Source: Fidelibacterota bacterium (GTDB taxonomy: Bacteria > Fidelibacterota > Fidelibacteria > Fidelibacterales > Fidelibacteraceae). From it: DNA of 38,635 bases. Shown here piece after piece: positions 8,885-16,763 of the stretch (its first letter is position 1; every line of letters begins with the position of its first letter). The stretch lies in the NCBI GenBank assembly GCA_021734505.1, contig JAIPIT010000010.1, positions 1 to 38,635 on the forward strand, written 5' to 3'. The translations under genes were made by a program, and so were the position numbers. Below the pieces are notes generated by a model. The model searched no databases, was not told the DNA's origin, and worked only from the letters and a program-made list of their open reading frames with translations.

Positions 8885-9733
8885 ATGAAGTGTACAGTAT
8901 TCGTGTCGGTTCTTTTGCTGATATTTTCTTGTAGCAGACAAAACATACCGGAAAAAGACATTACATTGTATGATGTTAAGGGAAAAGTCAACCATCTGAC
9001 GATCTGGCATTATTATGCAATGGAAGAGGATGGTAATATCCTTAAGGGAGTGCGAAATTACTCGGGTGAAAATGACCAAACTATAACCTTCAACAAGAAG
9101 GGCTATGTTACCCAGGTATATTTCTATGGCTCAACAGATAGTCTGGATAATAAATTGGTTCGTATTCTTGATCGTAACAATCGCTGCCTTAGTGAAGTTG
9201 GGTATAATTTTGAAGGGGAAAAAACATATGAGAATATCTGGACCTATGATGAAAATGGAAATCATATAGAGCAAGCTGAATATTTGGAAGATAGTACGCT
9301 TTTTACGTCTCATTACTTCCATTATAATGATAAGAATCAACTCTATGCCCAAATGGTGTACAGAAGCCCCGATAATGGTTTATATGATTCTCTTCATTGG
9401 GTTCTTAATGAAAAAGGGCAACAGATCGAAGAACGGAATTATGGTTATTATGGAATGAACAATATGGCCCGGGTTGAGTACGACGGTGACAGCAAGAGAT
9501 ACAGTAAGATCTATATTTATGATAACATCGAAGAACTCAGTTATATCCTGGAATTTAAATATAATGATCACGATCTTCTGTCTGAGGGGTTTCAGTATAA
9601 CGCCGACACTCTTTTACAGGCAAGCATATTCTTTGAATATGAATATGATAAGCGCGGGAACTGGATCCGGAAAGTTGAATACAGCGATAGCACCGCGATC
9701 GGACTGGAAGAACGAAAGATCGTTTATTATTGA
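8885..9733 (+). CDS. Lipoprotein with YD-like repeats, 282 residues
   Basis: A short lipoprotein signal ends in LIFSC with Cys16 as the lipidated residue. The mature protein is built from repeated units of about 20-25 residues of the form Y-D-x-x-G-N-x-x-x-x-x-x-Y, for example DENGNHIEQAEY, NEKGQQIEERNY and DKRGNWIRKVEY. These resemble the beta-strand repeats of RHS/YD and similar surface proteins. No enzymatic motif is visible. A very strong GAGGAGGTG ribosome site precedes the ATG. The next gene (9748) starts 14 bases after the stop, so the two secreted proteins are probably made together. Confidence 0.8.
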   Translation: MKCTVFVSVLLLIFSCSRQNIPEKDITLYDVKGKVNHLTIWHYYAMEEDGNILKGVRNYSGENDQTITFNKKGYVTQVYFYGSTDSLDNKLVRILDRNNRCLSEVGYNFEGEKTYENIWTYDENGNHIEQAEYLEDSTLFTSHYFHYNDKNQLYAQMVYRSPDNGLYDSLHWVLNEKGQQIEERNYGYYGMNNMARVEYDGDSKRYSKIYIYDNIEELSYILEFKYNDHDLLSEGFQYNADTLLQASIFFEYEYDKRGNWIRKVEYSDSTAIGLEERKIVYY

Positions 9734-9747
9734 TAAGGTTTAGGATC

Positions 9748-10266
9748 ATGAAGAAATATATTTCTTTACTTATCTTGAGCCTTTTGATCGCTGCAAGTGT
9801 TTATGCCTATGACTCAACATTGGTATTCAGTCAATACTTTGGAAACAACGAAAGCAAAACCCAAAGCATGTTGGGTGAATATTATATTGACTATCTTAGT
9901 TCCGGTGGAAATTATATACATGTATCATTTATCCCGATTCATGATGACTTAAACCTTAGCCGCCATCCTGAGGGTATCAGACTCTACTTCAACGAAGACT
10001 GGAAGATCAATTTATATAAAACCTATCTATTTAATGAGATGGAATGCGAATCGGGTCTGACCCATAAGATCATTGAAAATGAACTCGCCTATTTGAAAGA
10101 AAATGGTTGGCATGTGTCTAAGGAAATCAAAAATAAAGAATATGATCGCACGGAATACATCTTAAAACGAGGCGATTGGGATAAAATTGAGATCAGGTTT
10201 ATCAATTCCTGGAATTTTTCGGTTGAGCAAAATATTAAAACAAGCTGGGAACTGCTTTTTGAATAA
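9748..10266 (+). CDS. Hypothetical secreted protein, 172 residues
   Basis: The start at 9748 is chosen over the in-frame ATG at 9730 because it opens a clean signal peptide (MKKYISLLILSLLIAASVYA, cleavage after AYA or VYA) and has an upstream GGTTTAGGA. The mature part of about 150 residues is probably periplasmic, with no family I recognise; it contains a run of charged, helical residues (LKENGWHVSKEIKNKEYDR) and ends in a Trp-containing segment. It follows the YD-repeat lipoprotein by 14 bases and precedes the DUF4405 gene by 39 bases, suggesting one operon. Confidence 0.72.
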   Translation: MKKYISLLILSLLIAASVYAYDSTLVFSQYFGNNESKTQSMLGEYYIDYLSSGGNYIHVSFIPIHDDLNLSRHPEGIRLYFNEDWKINLYKTYLFNEMECESGLTHKIIENELAYLKENGWHVSKEIKNKEYDRTEYILKRGDWDKIEIRFINSWNFSVEQNIKTSWELLFE

Positions 10267-10305
10267 AGAGCTAAGATCCCGCATATCATTCTACAGGAGA
10301 AAAAT

Positions 10306-10518
10306 ATGAACAGCAAATTATTGAAGATTATTAACCCCTTACTTGGCGTCACGTTTCTAACCGTGATCGTTGTCCTAGGGATCATGAAATTGGGAAAAGT
10401 CACCCATGATCTTATTGAAGTGCACGAGATCGCCGGTATTGTTTTTTTATCTCTATTGGTCATCCACATTATATTGAATCGCAAATGGTTTAAGTCCCTT
10501 TTCAAGAAAAGAAAATAA
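10306..10518 (+). CDS. DUF4405-type small membrane protein, 70 residues
   Basis: Two membrane segments are visible, at about residues 9-27 and 41-57, with a basic C-terminal tail. His40 and His54 are 14 residues apart in the second helix (VHEIAG...VIHIILN), the pattern seen in DUF4405 and cytochrome b-like proteins, where such residues bind haem; His34 lies between the helices. It may be a small b-type cytochrome subunit or electron carrier of the inner membrane. CAGGAGAAA stands before the ATG. It lies between a secreted protein and D-lactate dehydrogenase; a redox link with the latter is only a suggestion. Confidence 0.72.
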   Translation: MNSKLLKIINPLLGVTFLTVIVVLGIMKLGKVTHDLIEVHEIAGIVFLSLLVIHIILNRKWFKSLFKKRK

Positions 10519-10586
10519 ACAGTGGAATATGGGTAATCAGAGACCCATTTCAATTATATTGTTATCAACAGTCCGGGAGGTGGACG

Positions 10587-11627
10587 ATGAAGAAAATTGC
10601 ATTTTTTGATACCAAACCCTACGATAAACGATCTTTTGAAGAGGTCAATGAGAATTTCGGTTTTGAGATCTCATACTTTAAAACACATCTTAATAAAGAT
10701 ACCGTAGAATTAACTGATGGTTTTGATGCCATTTGCGCCTTTGTTAACGACAAACTTGATAAAGTCGTTCTCGATCATCTTCAGGAACACGGCATTGAAT
10801 TAGTAGCCCTTCGCTGTGCCGGTTATAATAATGTCGATCTCAGACATGCTTATGAACGTGTGCACGTTTTGAGAGTACCAAGTTACTCACCCTACTCCGT
10901 TGCAGAACATGCGATGGCTCTGATCTCCGCTCTTAACCGTAAGACCCATCGGGCATATTATCGAACCCGGGATGGAAATTTTTCTATTGAAGGATTAATG
11001 GGATTTGATCTTCACGGTAAAACCGCAGGTGTTATCGGGACGGGCAAGATCGGGCAGTGCCTTATTTCCATACTTAAGGGTTACGGTATGCGAGTACTTG
11101 CATTCGACCTGTATCCCAACCTCGAGTATGCAAAAAATGTCGGGATAGAGTATACTGATCTTGAAACCCTTTACAAGGAATCCGATGTGATCTCATTGCA
11201 TTGCCCCCTTACACCGGAAACACACTATATGATCAACAAAGAAACAATCGGAATGATGAAACCCGGGGTTCTTTTGATAAATACGGGACGTGGTCAATTG
11301 ATCAACACTCTGGCTTTGATAAAAGGATTAAAAAGCGGGATAATCGGAGGAGCGGGATTGGATGTTTACGAAGAAGAAGCTAAATACTTTTTCGAAGACT
11401 TTTCCAACTCTGCGATCGGAGATGATGTTCTGGCACGCTTAATGACTTTCCCAAATGTTTTGATCACCTCGCATCAAGCATTTTTTACTCGTGAAGCCTT
11501 ACAAAGCATAGCGGAAACAACCTTGCAAAATGTCCGCGATTTTTTTGATGACAATGCTCTTAAAAATGAGATCTGTTATCAGTGTGGCGGTACTTGTGTG
11601 AAACCCGGAAAAAAGAGATGTTTTTAA
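10587..11627 (+). CDS. ldhA: D-lactate dehydrogenase (LdhA-type) with extra cysteine tail
   Basis: Reduces pyruvate to D-lactate with NADH in the cytoplasm, regenerating NAD in fermentation. It is clearly the D-2-hydroxyacid dehydrogenase fold: the NAD-binding GTGKIG is near residues 151-156, the catalytic Arg lies in NTGRGQLIN, the Glu in the GLDVYEEE segment, and the His in TSHQAFF. The homologous part ends near residue 329, the usual LdhA length; then comes an added tail CYQCGGTCVKPGKKRC with four Cys spaced 2, 3 and 7 apart, which looks like a metal or redox site. GGGAGGTGG precedes the ATG. Another 2-hydroxyacid substrate is possible. Confidence 0.92.
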   Translation: MKKIAFFDTKPYDKRSFEEVNENFGFEISYFKTHLNKDTVELTDGFDAICAFVNDKLDKVVLDHLQEHGIELVALRCAGYNNVDLRHAYERVHVLRVPSYSPYSVAEHAMALISALNRKTHRAYYRTRDGNFSIEGLMGFDLHGKTAGVIGTGKIGQCLISILKGYGMRVLAFDLYPNLEYAKNVGIEYTDLETLYKESDVISLHCPLTPETHYMINKETIGMMKPGVLLINTGRGQLINTLALIKGLKSGIIGGAGLDVYEEEAKYFFEDFSNSAIGDDVLARLMTFPNVLITSHQAFFTREALQSIAETTLQNVRDFFDDNALKNEICYQCGGTCVKPGKKRCF

Positions 11628-11630
11628 AGG

Positions 11631-11658
11631 GTAGAGATACGCCCTGGCATATTTCTGC
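11631..11658. repeat. Degenerate 28-bp palindromic repeat, family B copy 1
   Basis: This 28-base imperfect palindrome starts 3 bases after the ldhA stop and matches 20 of 28 positions of the element at 16727-16754, most differences being transitions. It resembles a widespread GTAGAGACGCGCC-type dispersed palindrome. Confidence 0.6.
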
Positions 11659-11675
11659 AATGCTTATATAACCCT

Positions 11676-11710
11676 GAGCCATGCTTTGGCGTGGCTCTTC
11701 TTTATTTGTA
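11676..11710 (+). terminator. Terminator-like hairpin after ldhA
   Basis: A 9-bp stem with one G-T pair (11676-11684 with 11689-11697) and a TTTG loop is followed by a T-rich run. It lies 49 bases past the ldhA stop and close to the family B palindrome. Confidence 0.7.
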
Positions 11711-11780
11711 TATTTCTTCTTTGTCAATTGTCATTTAATTTAGTATTTTCCGCTAAATAATATATTGTAGGAGTTTAAAG

Positions 11781-12500
11781 ATGAAAAAACATTTTGAGAT
11801 AATAATTCTCATGGGACGTCCCGCCGCGGGAAAATCTGAAGTCATTGATTATTTAAAGAAAACAGCTGTTGATGAGCGTCTTGATCGTTTCCATATAAAC
11901 AATTTCGAGGAGATCGATGATTTTCCCATGTTGTGGACCTGGTTTGAAGAAGATGCTATTCTGGAAAAGATCATGAATAAACCGCGGGTACATTCCGATT
12001 CTGACGGTTATTTCCTTCATAATTACGAATGGAATCTATTGATAGAACGTATATCATTTGAATATAAAAAGAAACTTCGCGATGAAGGTTATGCGGAAAA
12101 TACAACCACTATTCTTGAGTTCAGCCGTGGTTCTGAACACGGCGGTTATGAAACTGCTTTTCGTTCACTCTCAGAAAATATCCTAGATAAAGCCTGTGTG
12201 CTTTATATTGATGTTCCTTTTGAAGAATCACTTCGAAAAAATCGGCGCCGCTTTAATCCGAATCGCCCGGATTCTATTCTTGAACATGGACTTCCTGATG
12301 AAAAACTTGAACGTCTTTACAAAGAAGTTGATTGGGAAACGTTCAAGGGCGATGATCCTGAATTCATTTACTTCGGAGATCACAAAATTCCCTATGTTGT
12401 ATTAAACAACATGCCCGAAGTCACTATCTATCCTGAAAAATTAGGTCCTGCCTTGGATAAATGTTTCACTGACCTATGGAAAATCAAAAACAAAAAATAA
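11781..12500 (+). CDS. P-loop NTPase/kinase-like protein, 239 residues
   Basis: A Walker A motif GRPAAGKS at residues 12-19 follows a short beta strand, so the protein binds ATP or GTP. The middle contains LEFSRGSEHGGYE and an Arg-rich lid-like stretch (RKNRRRFNPNRPDS, about 155-168), reminiscent of small-molecule or nucleotide kinases. I do not recognise the exact family. There is no signal peptide, so it is cytoplasmic. TAGGAG precedes the ATG. Its stop is only 10 bases from the start of the membrane protein gene that follows, so both likely serve one function; this could be transport linked to phosphorylation of the imported compound, which is inference. Confidence 0.75.
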   Translation: MKKHFEIIILMGRPAAGKSEVIDYLKKTAVDERLDRFHINNFEEIDDFPMLWTWFEEDAILEKIMNKPRVHSDSDGYFLHNYEWNLLIERISFEYKKKLRDEGYAENTTTILEFSRGSEHGGYETAFRSLSENILDKACVLYIDVPFEESLRKNRRRFNPNRPDSILEHGLPDEKLERLYKEVDWETFKGDDPEFIYFGDHKIPYVVLNNMPEVTIYPEKLGPALDKCFTDLWKIKNKK

Positions 12501-12510
12501 AGAGGTGATT

Positions 12511-13542
12511 TTGGTAAATCGAACATTTAGAAATTATTTGGCAAACAACACCATCTGGGGCTTTGCTTTTGGTTACTTTGCTTGCTATGTCCCCTATAGC
12601 ATGTTAACTAAGATCATGAGTAAGGGTTTATTGACATCTTTAGATGGCACCGGATTAGCGGGCTTTTCAATTCTGCCTGTTACGGCTTTAGCGACTTTGG
12701 CGACGATGATCATCGTGATCTCTATCCTGGGGTGGTGGAAATATGCAAAACATTCAACCATCTTCGGTATCAGCATACCGCATCCAACAAAGTGGACATT
12801 GCTTTCGGGTGTTTTTACCTCTTTGATCATTGGAACAACCACACTTGCCTATACCTTTGAGGGTGTCAGTATTGTACTGGCTATGCTATTAATGCGAGGT
12901 GGCGTTCTCATTATTGCACCTATTGTTGATACCATTACAAAGCGAAGTGTACGATGGTTTTCCTGGGTTGGCCTTGTAGGAGCTTTATCAGCCTTGCTTA
13001 TTCCTATCTTTGATGCCAAAGGATTTAAGATCCCACTCTTATTGGGAATTGTCATTGCAATCTATCTGTTCTCATATTTCATGCGTTTCCAATTTATGAG
13101 CCAAAATGCAAAATCTGATAAAAAAGAAGTTAACCTGCGATACTTCGTGGAAGAACAGATGGTCTCCACGCCCGTTTTGGTTATCTTTCTTGGACTATTC
13201 GCTTTGCTAAATAATAATATTGGAGCAGATGTACGTTTGGGTTGGACCGCGCATTGGGATCAGCCATATCTTTGGGCATTACTCCTTATTGGTGCCTTAT
13301 CACAGGGAACCGGATTCTTTGGTACTTTGGTCTTTCTTGATAAAAGCGAAAACACCTATTGTATCCCGGTTAATCGTTCATCAAGTATTCTCGCAGGTGT
13401 TATTGCCGCGTTTTTGCTGTCAATATTTCCAAATCAAGGCTTACCGAGAACCAGTCAATTGATAGGGGCAGCCATTATTGTTGTTTCTATTTTATTCCTG
13501 ACCATCCCGCCTCTGCTACAAAAAAAGAAGAGTGAAGTCTAG
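12511..13542 (+). CDS. Multi-span membrane protein, DMT/EamA-like, 343 residues
   Basis: About ten hydrophobic segments fill the protein and the C-terminus is basic (LLQKKKSEV). The length and internal two-half look resemble drug/metabolite (EamA-type) transporters, but I cannot place it in a named family. The preferred start is TTG at 12511: AGAGGTGAT lies at the right distance, whereas GTG at 12505 would be inside that ribosome site. It follows the P-loop protein by 10 bases and ends in a strong terminator. A long hydrophilic stretch around residues 205-218 (NAKSDKKEVNLRYFVEE) separates the halves. Substrate unknown. Confidence 0.75.
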   Translation: MVNRTFRNYLANNTIWGFAFGYFACYVPYSMLTKIMSKGLLTSLDGTGLAGFSILPVTALATLATMIIVISILGWWKYAKHSTIFGISIPHPTKWTLLSGVFTSLIIGTTTLAYTFEGVSIVLAMLLMRGGVLIIAPIVDTITKRSVRWFSWVGLVGALSALLIPIFDAKGFKIPLLLGIVIAIYLFSYFMRFQFMSQNAKSDKKEVNLRYFVEEQMVSTPVLVIFLGLFALLNNNIGADVRLGWTAHWDQPYLWALLLIGALSQGTGFFGTLVFLDKSENTYCIPVNRSSSILAGVIAAFLLSIFPNQGLPRTSQLIGAAIIVVSILFLTIPPLLQKKKSEV

Positions 13543-13559
13543 CAATTTTCAATAATAAA

Positions 13560-13595
13560 AGAAAGGCGGTTTATTCCGCCTTTCTTTTTTTTTTT
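13560..13595 (+). terminator. Strong Rho-independent terminator
   Basis: A perfect 10-bp GC-rich stem (13560-13569 with 13576-13585) is followed by an unbroken T run. It ends the P-loop/membrane protein pair, 17 bases after the stop codon. Confidence 0.95.
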
Positions 13596-13746
13596 ACTAA
13601 AATATATTCCCTTTAAATACTGAAAACATGCGGGTTAGGCGGGTCAATTCTTTTTCCGGGAAATTATGGGTTGTGAATTCAAGTATCCCTTAATATATTC
13701 TTTCGGTTATTTGAATGATATTTTTTTACAGGTTGGAACTTTTTTT

Positions 13747-15642
13747 ATGAAAATAACGATTTTAGACGGACGGCGTTTTCGTCTTGCTGTCATTGCTGCA
13801 GCAAAAAGTTTGATAAGGAATGAAGACTATCTCAATAAGATAAATGTATTTCCCGTCCCCGATGGCGATACGGGAACAAATATGGCCGCTACACTTCACG
13901 CCATTGTAACTTCCTTGCGCAGTAATACGGATTTTGCTCTTGCGGAAATGAGCCGTCAAGTATCTGATACTGCCCTTGATGGTGCCCGTGGAAACTCCGG
14001 ATCTATTCTGGCACAATTTTTCTATGGATTGGCAACAGAACTCGGCAAAAAAAAACATGTCAGTACTCAGGAATTTGCCAAAGCTGCAGTAGCGGCATCA
14101 AAGCATTCTTATCAAGCCATGGCGGAGCCCAAAGAGGGAACCATACTCAGTGTTATCCGCGTATGGGGTGAAGTTTGGGAAAAAAATGCTCCAAACAACG
14201 ACGATTTTGTCCAAATATTACGCCATGCTTTAAAAGCCTGTAAGATCGAATTGGCAAAATCTCCCGCTAAACTTAAGCTTGAAGGCAAAATGAAATATGT
14301 GGATTCCGGAGGGCTGGGTTTTGTCAATATGCTTGAAGGTATTGAAGAATTCATTGAAAGTCCGAATATAAAACAATTGCTTGAGGGCATAAAAGAACGA
14401 CTGGTGCCCTTGACCGGATCTCATGATATTGCCTTTAACCCAAATGTTAAATATCGATTTTGCACCGAATGTCTTGTAGACAGTAAATATTTTGACCGTA
14501 ATCATATTCGTGATCTTTTATTGCCTTTAGGCGATTCACTCATTCTGGCTGGTAGTACTACGCGCCTGAAACTTCATATCCATACCAACGCGCCTGAAAC
14601 GGTTTTTACTATTTTGAATCAATTCGGTAGTGTCCGGCGCAAAAAAGTAGACGATATGAAACGGCAGATACATCACCGCAATCAGAAACTGCAAGAGATC
14701 GCCTTGGTCGTAGATTCAGCTTCTGATATCTCAGATAGCATTGCAGAAAAGTATAATATCAATGTTGTCCCCTTGCGCATATCCTTCGACAAAGAAGAAT
14801 TTATTGATGGTGTGACCATTGACAATGCCACTTTTTATAAACGCATGGAAAACGGCAAGATCATACCGAAAACATCTCAACCCGTACCGCGTGATTTTGA
14901 GAACCTTTATCGCTTTCTTCTGACACATTATAAACATGTTATTTCTCTTCATGTCAGCGACAAGGTCAGTGGAACCTACCAGAGTGCATTGCAAGCGGCA
15001 TCACGAATAGATTCTAAAAAGATCACTGTTTTCAACACCGAATCGGGCAGTATCGGCGAACAGATCATGGCAATTAAAGCTGCAGAAATGATCGCTCAGG
15101 GAAATAGTGTTCAGGAGATCATTAATTTTTTAACGTCTCTGCATGGAGAATTTAAAATGATCATTATGCTTGAAACGGTTAAATATGCCGTGAAGGGCGG
15201 ACGATTAAAACCTTATTTGGGCGGACTTCTGAAAATTCTGGGACTTGTGCCGCTTGTTACCATTACGCCGGATGGAAGAACCGATAAAGAAGGTATTGTC
15301 CCTCGTGGAAAACGTGGCTGGAAACCGGCCATTAGAAAATTTAAAAACTTTTTTGGTGATAAGATCCCAGACGAGATCGGGATCATTCATGCCAATTGTA
15401 AAGATAAAGCAAAGAAATTTGAAGAGTTACTGCGCAGTGATTTTCCGAATGCAAAATACCATTTTGGGGAATTTGGCCCGGTGATCGGTACTTACGCCGG
15501 ACCCGGTGCAATGGTATTTGTCGGATTCTCAAATGCTAGTATTCCACTACCTCCGCTAAAATCGGATAGTACGTTGGACAGGATCATTGAGCGCCTTGCA
15601 TTGCCATCCGGAACAAGCTTTCTGCCGGTACTTAAAAAATAA
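13747..15642 (+). CDS. Fused fatty-acid kinase: DhaL/FakA-like plus DegV/FakB-like
   Basis: In FakA/FakB systems FakB binds a fatty acid and FakA phosphorylates it to acyl phosphate. Here both are in one 631-residue chain. A DhaL kinase domain covers about 10-200 with PVPDGDTGTN near 37-46 (Mg-binding Asp) and DGARGNSGS near 78-86. A FakA-type middle domain (CTECLV...LKLHIHT) covers about 230-310. A DegV domain runs from about 319 (VVDSASDIS) through TSQPVPRDF and VSGTYQSA to the end. The start at 13747 fits the family (LDGRRFRLAV); an upstream ATG at 13666 would add 27 unrelated residues. PlsY, the user of acyl phosphate, is encoded 15 bases downstream. Confidence 0.88.
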   Translation: MKITILDGRRFRLAVIAAAKSLIRNEDYLNKINVFPVPDGDTGTNMAATLHAIVTSLRSNTDFALAEMSRQVSDTALDGARGNSGSILAQFFYGLATELGKKKHVSTQEFAKAAVAASKHSYQAMAEPKEGTILSVIRVWGEVWEKNAPNNDDFVQILRHALKACKIELAKSPAKLKLEGKMKYVDSGGLGFVNMLEGIEEFIESPNIKQLLEGIKERLVPLTGSHDIAFNPNVKYRFCTECLVDSKYFDRNHIRDLLLPLGDSLILAGSTTRLKLHIHTNAPETVFTILNQFGSVRRKKVDDMKRQIHHRNQKLQEIALVVDSASDISDSIAEKYNINVVPLRISFDKEEFIDGVTIDNATFYKRMENGKIIPKTSQPVPRDFENLYRFLLTHYKHVISLHVSDKVSGTYQSALQAASRIDSKKITVFNTESGSIGEQIMAIKAAEMIAQGNSVQEIINFLTSLHGEFKMIIMLETVKYAVKGGRLKPYLGGLLKILGLVPLVTITPDGRTDKEGIVPRGKRGWKPAIRKFKNFFGDKIPDEIGIIHANCKDKAKKFEELLRSDFPNAKYHFGEFGPVIGTYAGPGAMVFVGFSNASIPLPPLKSDSTLDRIIERLALPSGTSFLPVLKK

Positions 15643-15657
15643 CACACAGGAGTTAAT

Positions 15658-16281
15658 ATGAATCTGACAAATGTACTTGTCGTGATTCTGGCATATCTGA
15701 TCGGGTCATTCCCGGCAGCATGGATCTTGGGGAAGGTCTTTGCGGGAAAGGACTATGATATCCGGAAGCACGGAAGTGGAAATGTCGGCGCAACCAATGT
15801 GATCCGAAATCTTGGTTGGAAAGCCGGTGTTTCTACTTTTCTCTTAGACGCCTTTAAGGGATTTGCGGTCACCTTTTGGTTACCCGCATTAATGACCCAG
15901 GGTATAGAGTTTGAGACCGCCCGGGTCGTACTCGCTGCAGTCGCTTTGATCGGCCATACCTTTCCGATCTATATCAGTTTTCGCGGGGGTAAAGCCGTCG
16001 CTACCACAGCGGGTGTTATCTTTGCTTTCCGACCGGAAATTGGTTTGATCTGTGTCGCAATTTTTGCTATCGTGGTCTTGACTTCCCGACAATCAGGCGT
16101 AGGGTCCATAGCTGCTTCATTTGCTTTTCCTTTAAGTAATTTGGTCATGAAGTTCGCTTTTAATGTTGCCATATCGCCTCAAATGCTGTGGTTCAGCATT
16201 GCCATTCCATTTTATATAGTTTTTACACATCGGGAAAATCTTGCAAAGATCTTTCGGGGAGATAATAAAAAGGACTTCTAA
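15658..16281 (+). CDS. plsY: Acyl-phosphate:glycerol-3-phosphate acyltransferase
   Basis: PlsY transfers an acyl group from acyl phosphate to glycerol 3-phosphate in the inner membrane, the first step of phospholipid synthesis. The 207-residue protein has the usual hydrophobic segments and the PlsY loop motifs GSFPAAWI (16-23), KHGSGNVGATN (about 37-47) and a second conserved loop FRGGKAVATTAGV near 108-120. CAGGAGTTAA precedes the ATG. It follows the fused fatty-acid kinase by 15 bases, so product and substrate of the two steps are made from one operon. Its stop overlaps the mutT start as TAATG. Confidence 0.95.
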   Translation: MNLTNVLVVILAYLIGSFPAAWILGKVFAGKDYDIRKHGSGNVGATNVIRNLGWKAGVSTFLLDAFKGFAVTFWLPALMTQGIEFETARVVLAAVALIGHTFPIYISFRGGKAVATTAGVIFAFRPEIGLICVAIFAIVVLTSRQSGVGSIAASFAFPLSNLVMKFAFNVAISPQMLWFSIAIPFYIVFTHRENLAKIFRGDNKKDF

Positions 16282-16667
16282 TGCTTCAAGTCGTTGCTGG
16301 TATCATTGAATTGGATGGTTTTATACTTTTATGCCAGCGTCATCGTGATTCCAGGCGCTTCCCTTTGAAATGGGAATTTCCCGGAGGCAAAGTAGAAACC
16401 GGGGAAAGTCCCATTGATGCTATAAAACGAGAACTGGAAGAAGAGCTGGGCATACAGGTTGTCGATCCGGAAAAACTTGATGCCTATTCTTTTGGATACC
16501 CCGGTGAAGAAGATTTCCATTTGCATATTTTTAAAATTCACACATATGAAAACACTATCCAAAATCGACAATTTGAAACCATGTCGTGGGTTCGGCCGGA
16601 AGAAATTCTAAATTTTGATATGCTCGAAGGAGATTTGCCTTTCGTAAAAAAAATGCATTGGGAATAA
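16281..16667 (+). CDS. mutT: MutT-like Nudix hydrolase
   Basis: Probably removes 8-oxo-dGTP from the nucleotide pool. The Nudix box is complete at residues 36-58 (GGKVETGES ... RELEEELGI), preceded by LCQRHRDSRRFPLKWEFPGG, the arrangement of MutT/NUDT1-type pyrophosphatases. The length of 128 residues is typical. It starts on the last base of the plsY stop codon (TAATG), so translation is coupled. Exact nucleotide preference cannot be told from sequence. It is the last gene of this plus-strand operon; a palindrome follows 16 bases after the stop. Confidence 0.9.
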   Translation: MLQVVAGIIELDGFILLCQRHRDSRRFPLKWEFPGGKVETGESPIDAIKRELEEELGIQVVDPEKLDAYSFGYPGEEDFHLHIFKIHTYENTIQNRQFETMSWVRPEEILNFDMLEGDLPFVKKMHWE

Positions 16668-16682
16668 TCTTTTAAATATGAT

Positions 16683-16706
16683 ATGGCCACACCATGGTGT
16701 GGCCAT
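16683..16706. terminator. 24-bp perfect palindrome between convergent genes
   Basis: Bases 16683-16706 form a perfect palindrome with GGCCACACC arms. It follows mutT by 15 bases and faces the end of the minus-strand gene at 16764, so it may act as a bidirectional terminator, though a long T run is missing. Its centre resembles the hairpin at 11676-11697. Confidence 0.55.
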
Positions 16707-16726
16707 CCAATCATTATTATATTATT

Positions 16727-16754
16727 GTTGAGACGTGCCTTGGCGCGTCTCTGC
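16727..16754. repeat. 28-bp palindromic repeat, family B copy 2
   Basis: A GAGACGTGC...GCGCGTCTC hairpin within a 28-base unit that matches the element at 11631-11658 in length and at 20 positions. It lies just past the stop codon of the minus-strand gene at 16764 and may serve as its terminator. Confidence 0.65.
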
Positions 16755-16763
16755 TTAATACAT

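Noticed and set aside
8669-9079. 136-residue minus-strand frame across the 8667-8884 spacer
   Set aside because: It covers the start of the well-supported lipoprotein gene at 8885 on the other strand and has no homology that I recognise.
11722-11742. TGTCAATTGTCA similar to the toxin-antitoxin operator core
   Set aside because: It is part of a short 7-base periodic stretch; the flanks do not match the 20-bp operator and no promoter boxes fit.
13672-13687. Half CRP-like site (TGTGA) before the fatty-acid kinase gene
   Set aside because: Only one half-site is present and the spacing to the TTGAA motif downstream is 23, not 32.
13666-13746. Upstream in-frame ATG for the fused fatty-acid kinase
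   Set aside because: The extra 27 residues do not fit the family; the start at 13747 gives the conserved LDGRRF opening.
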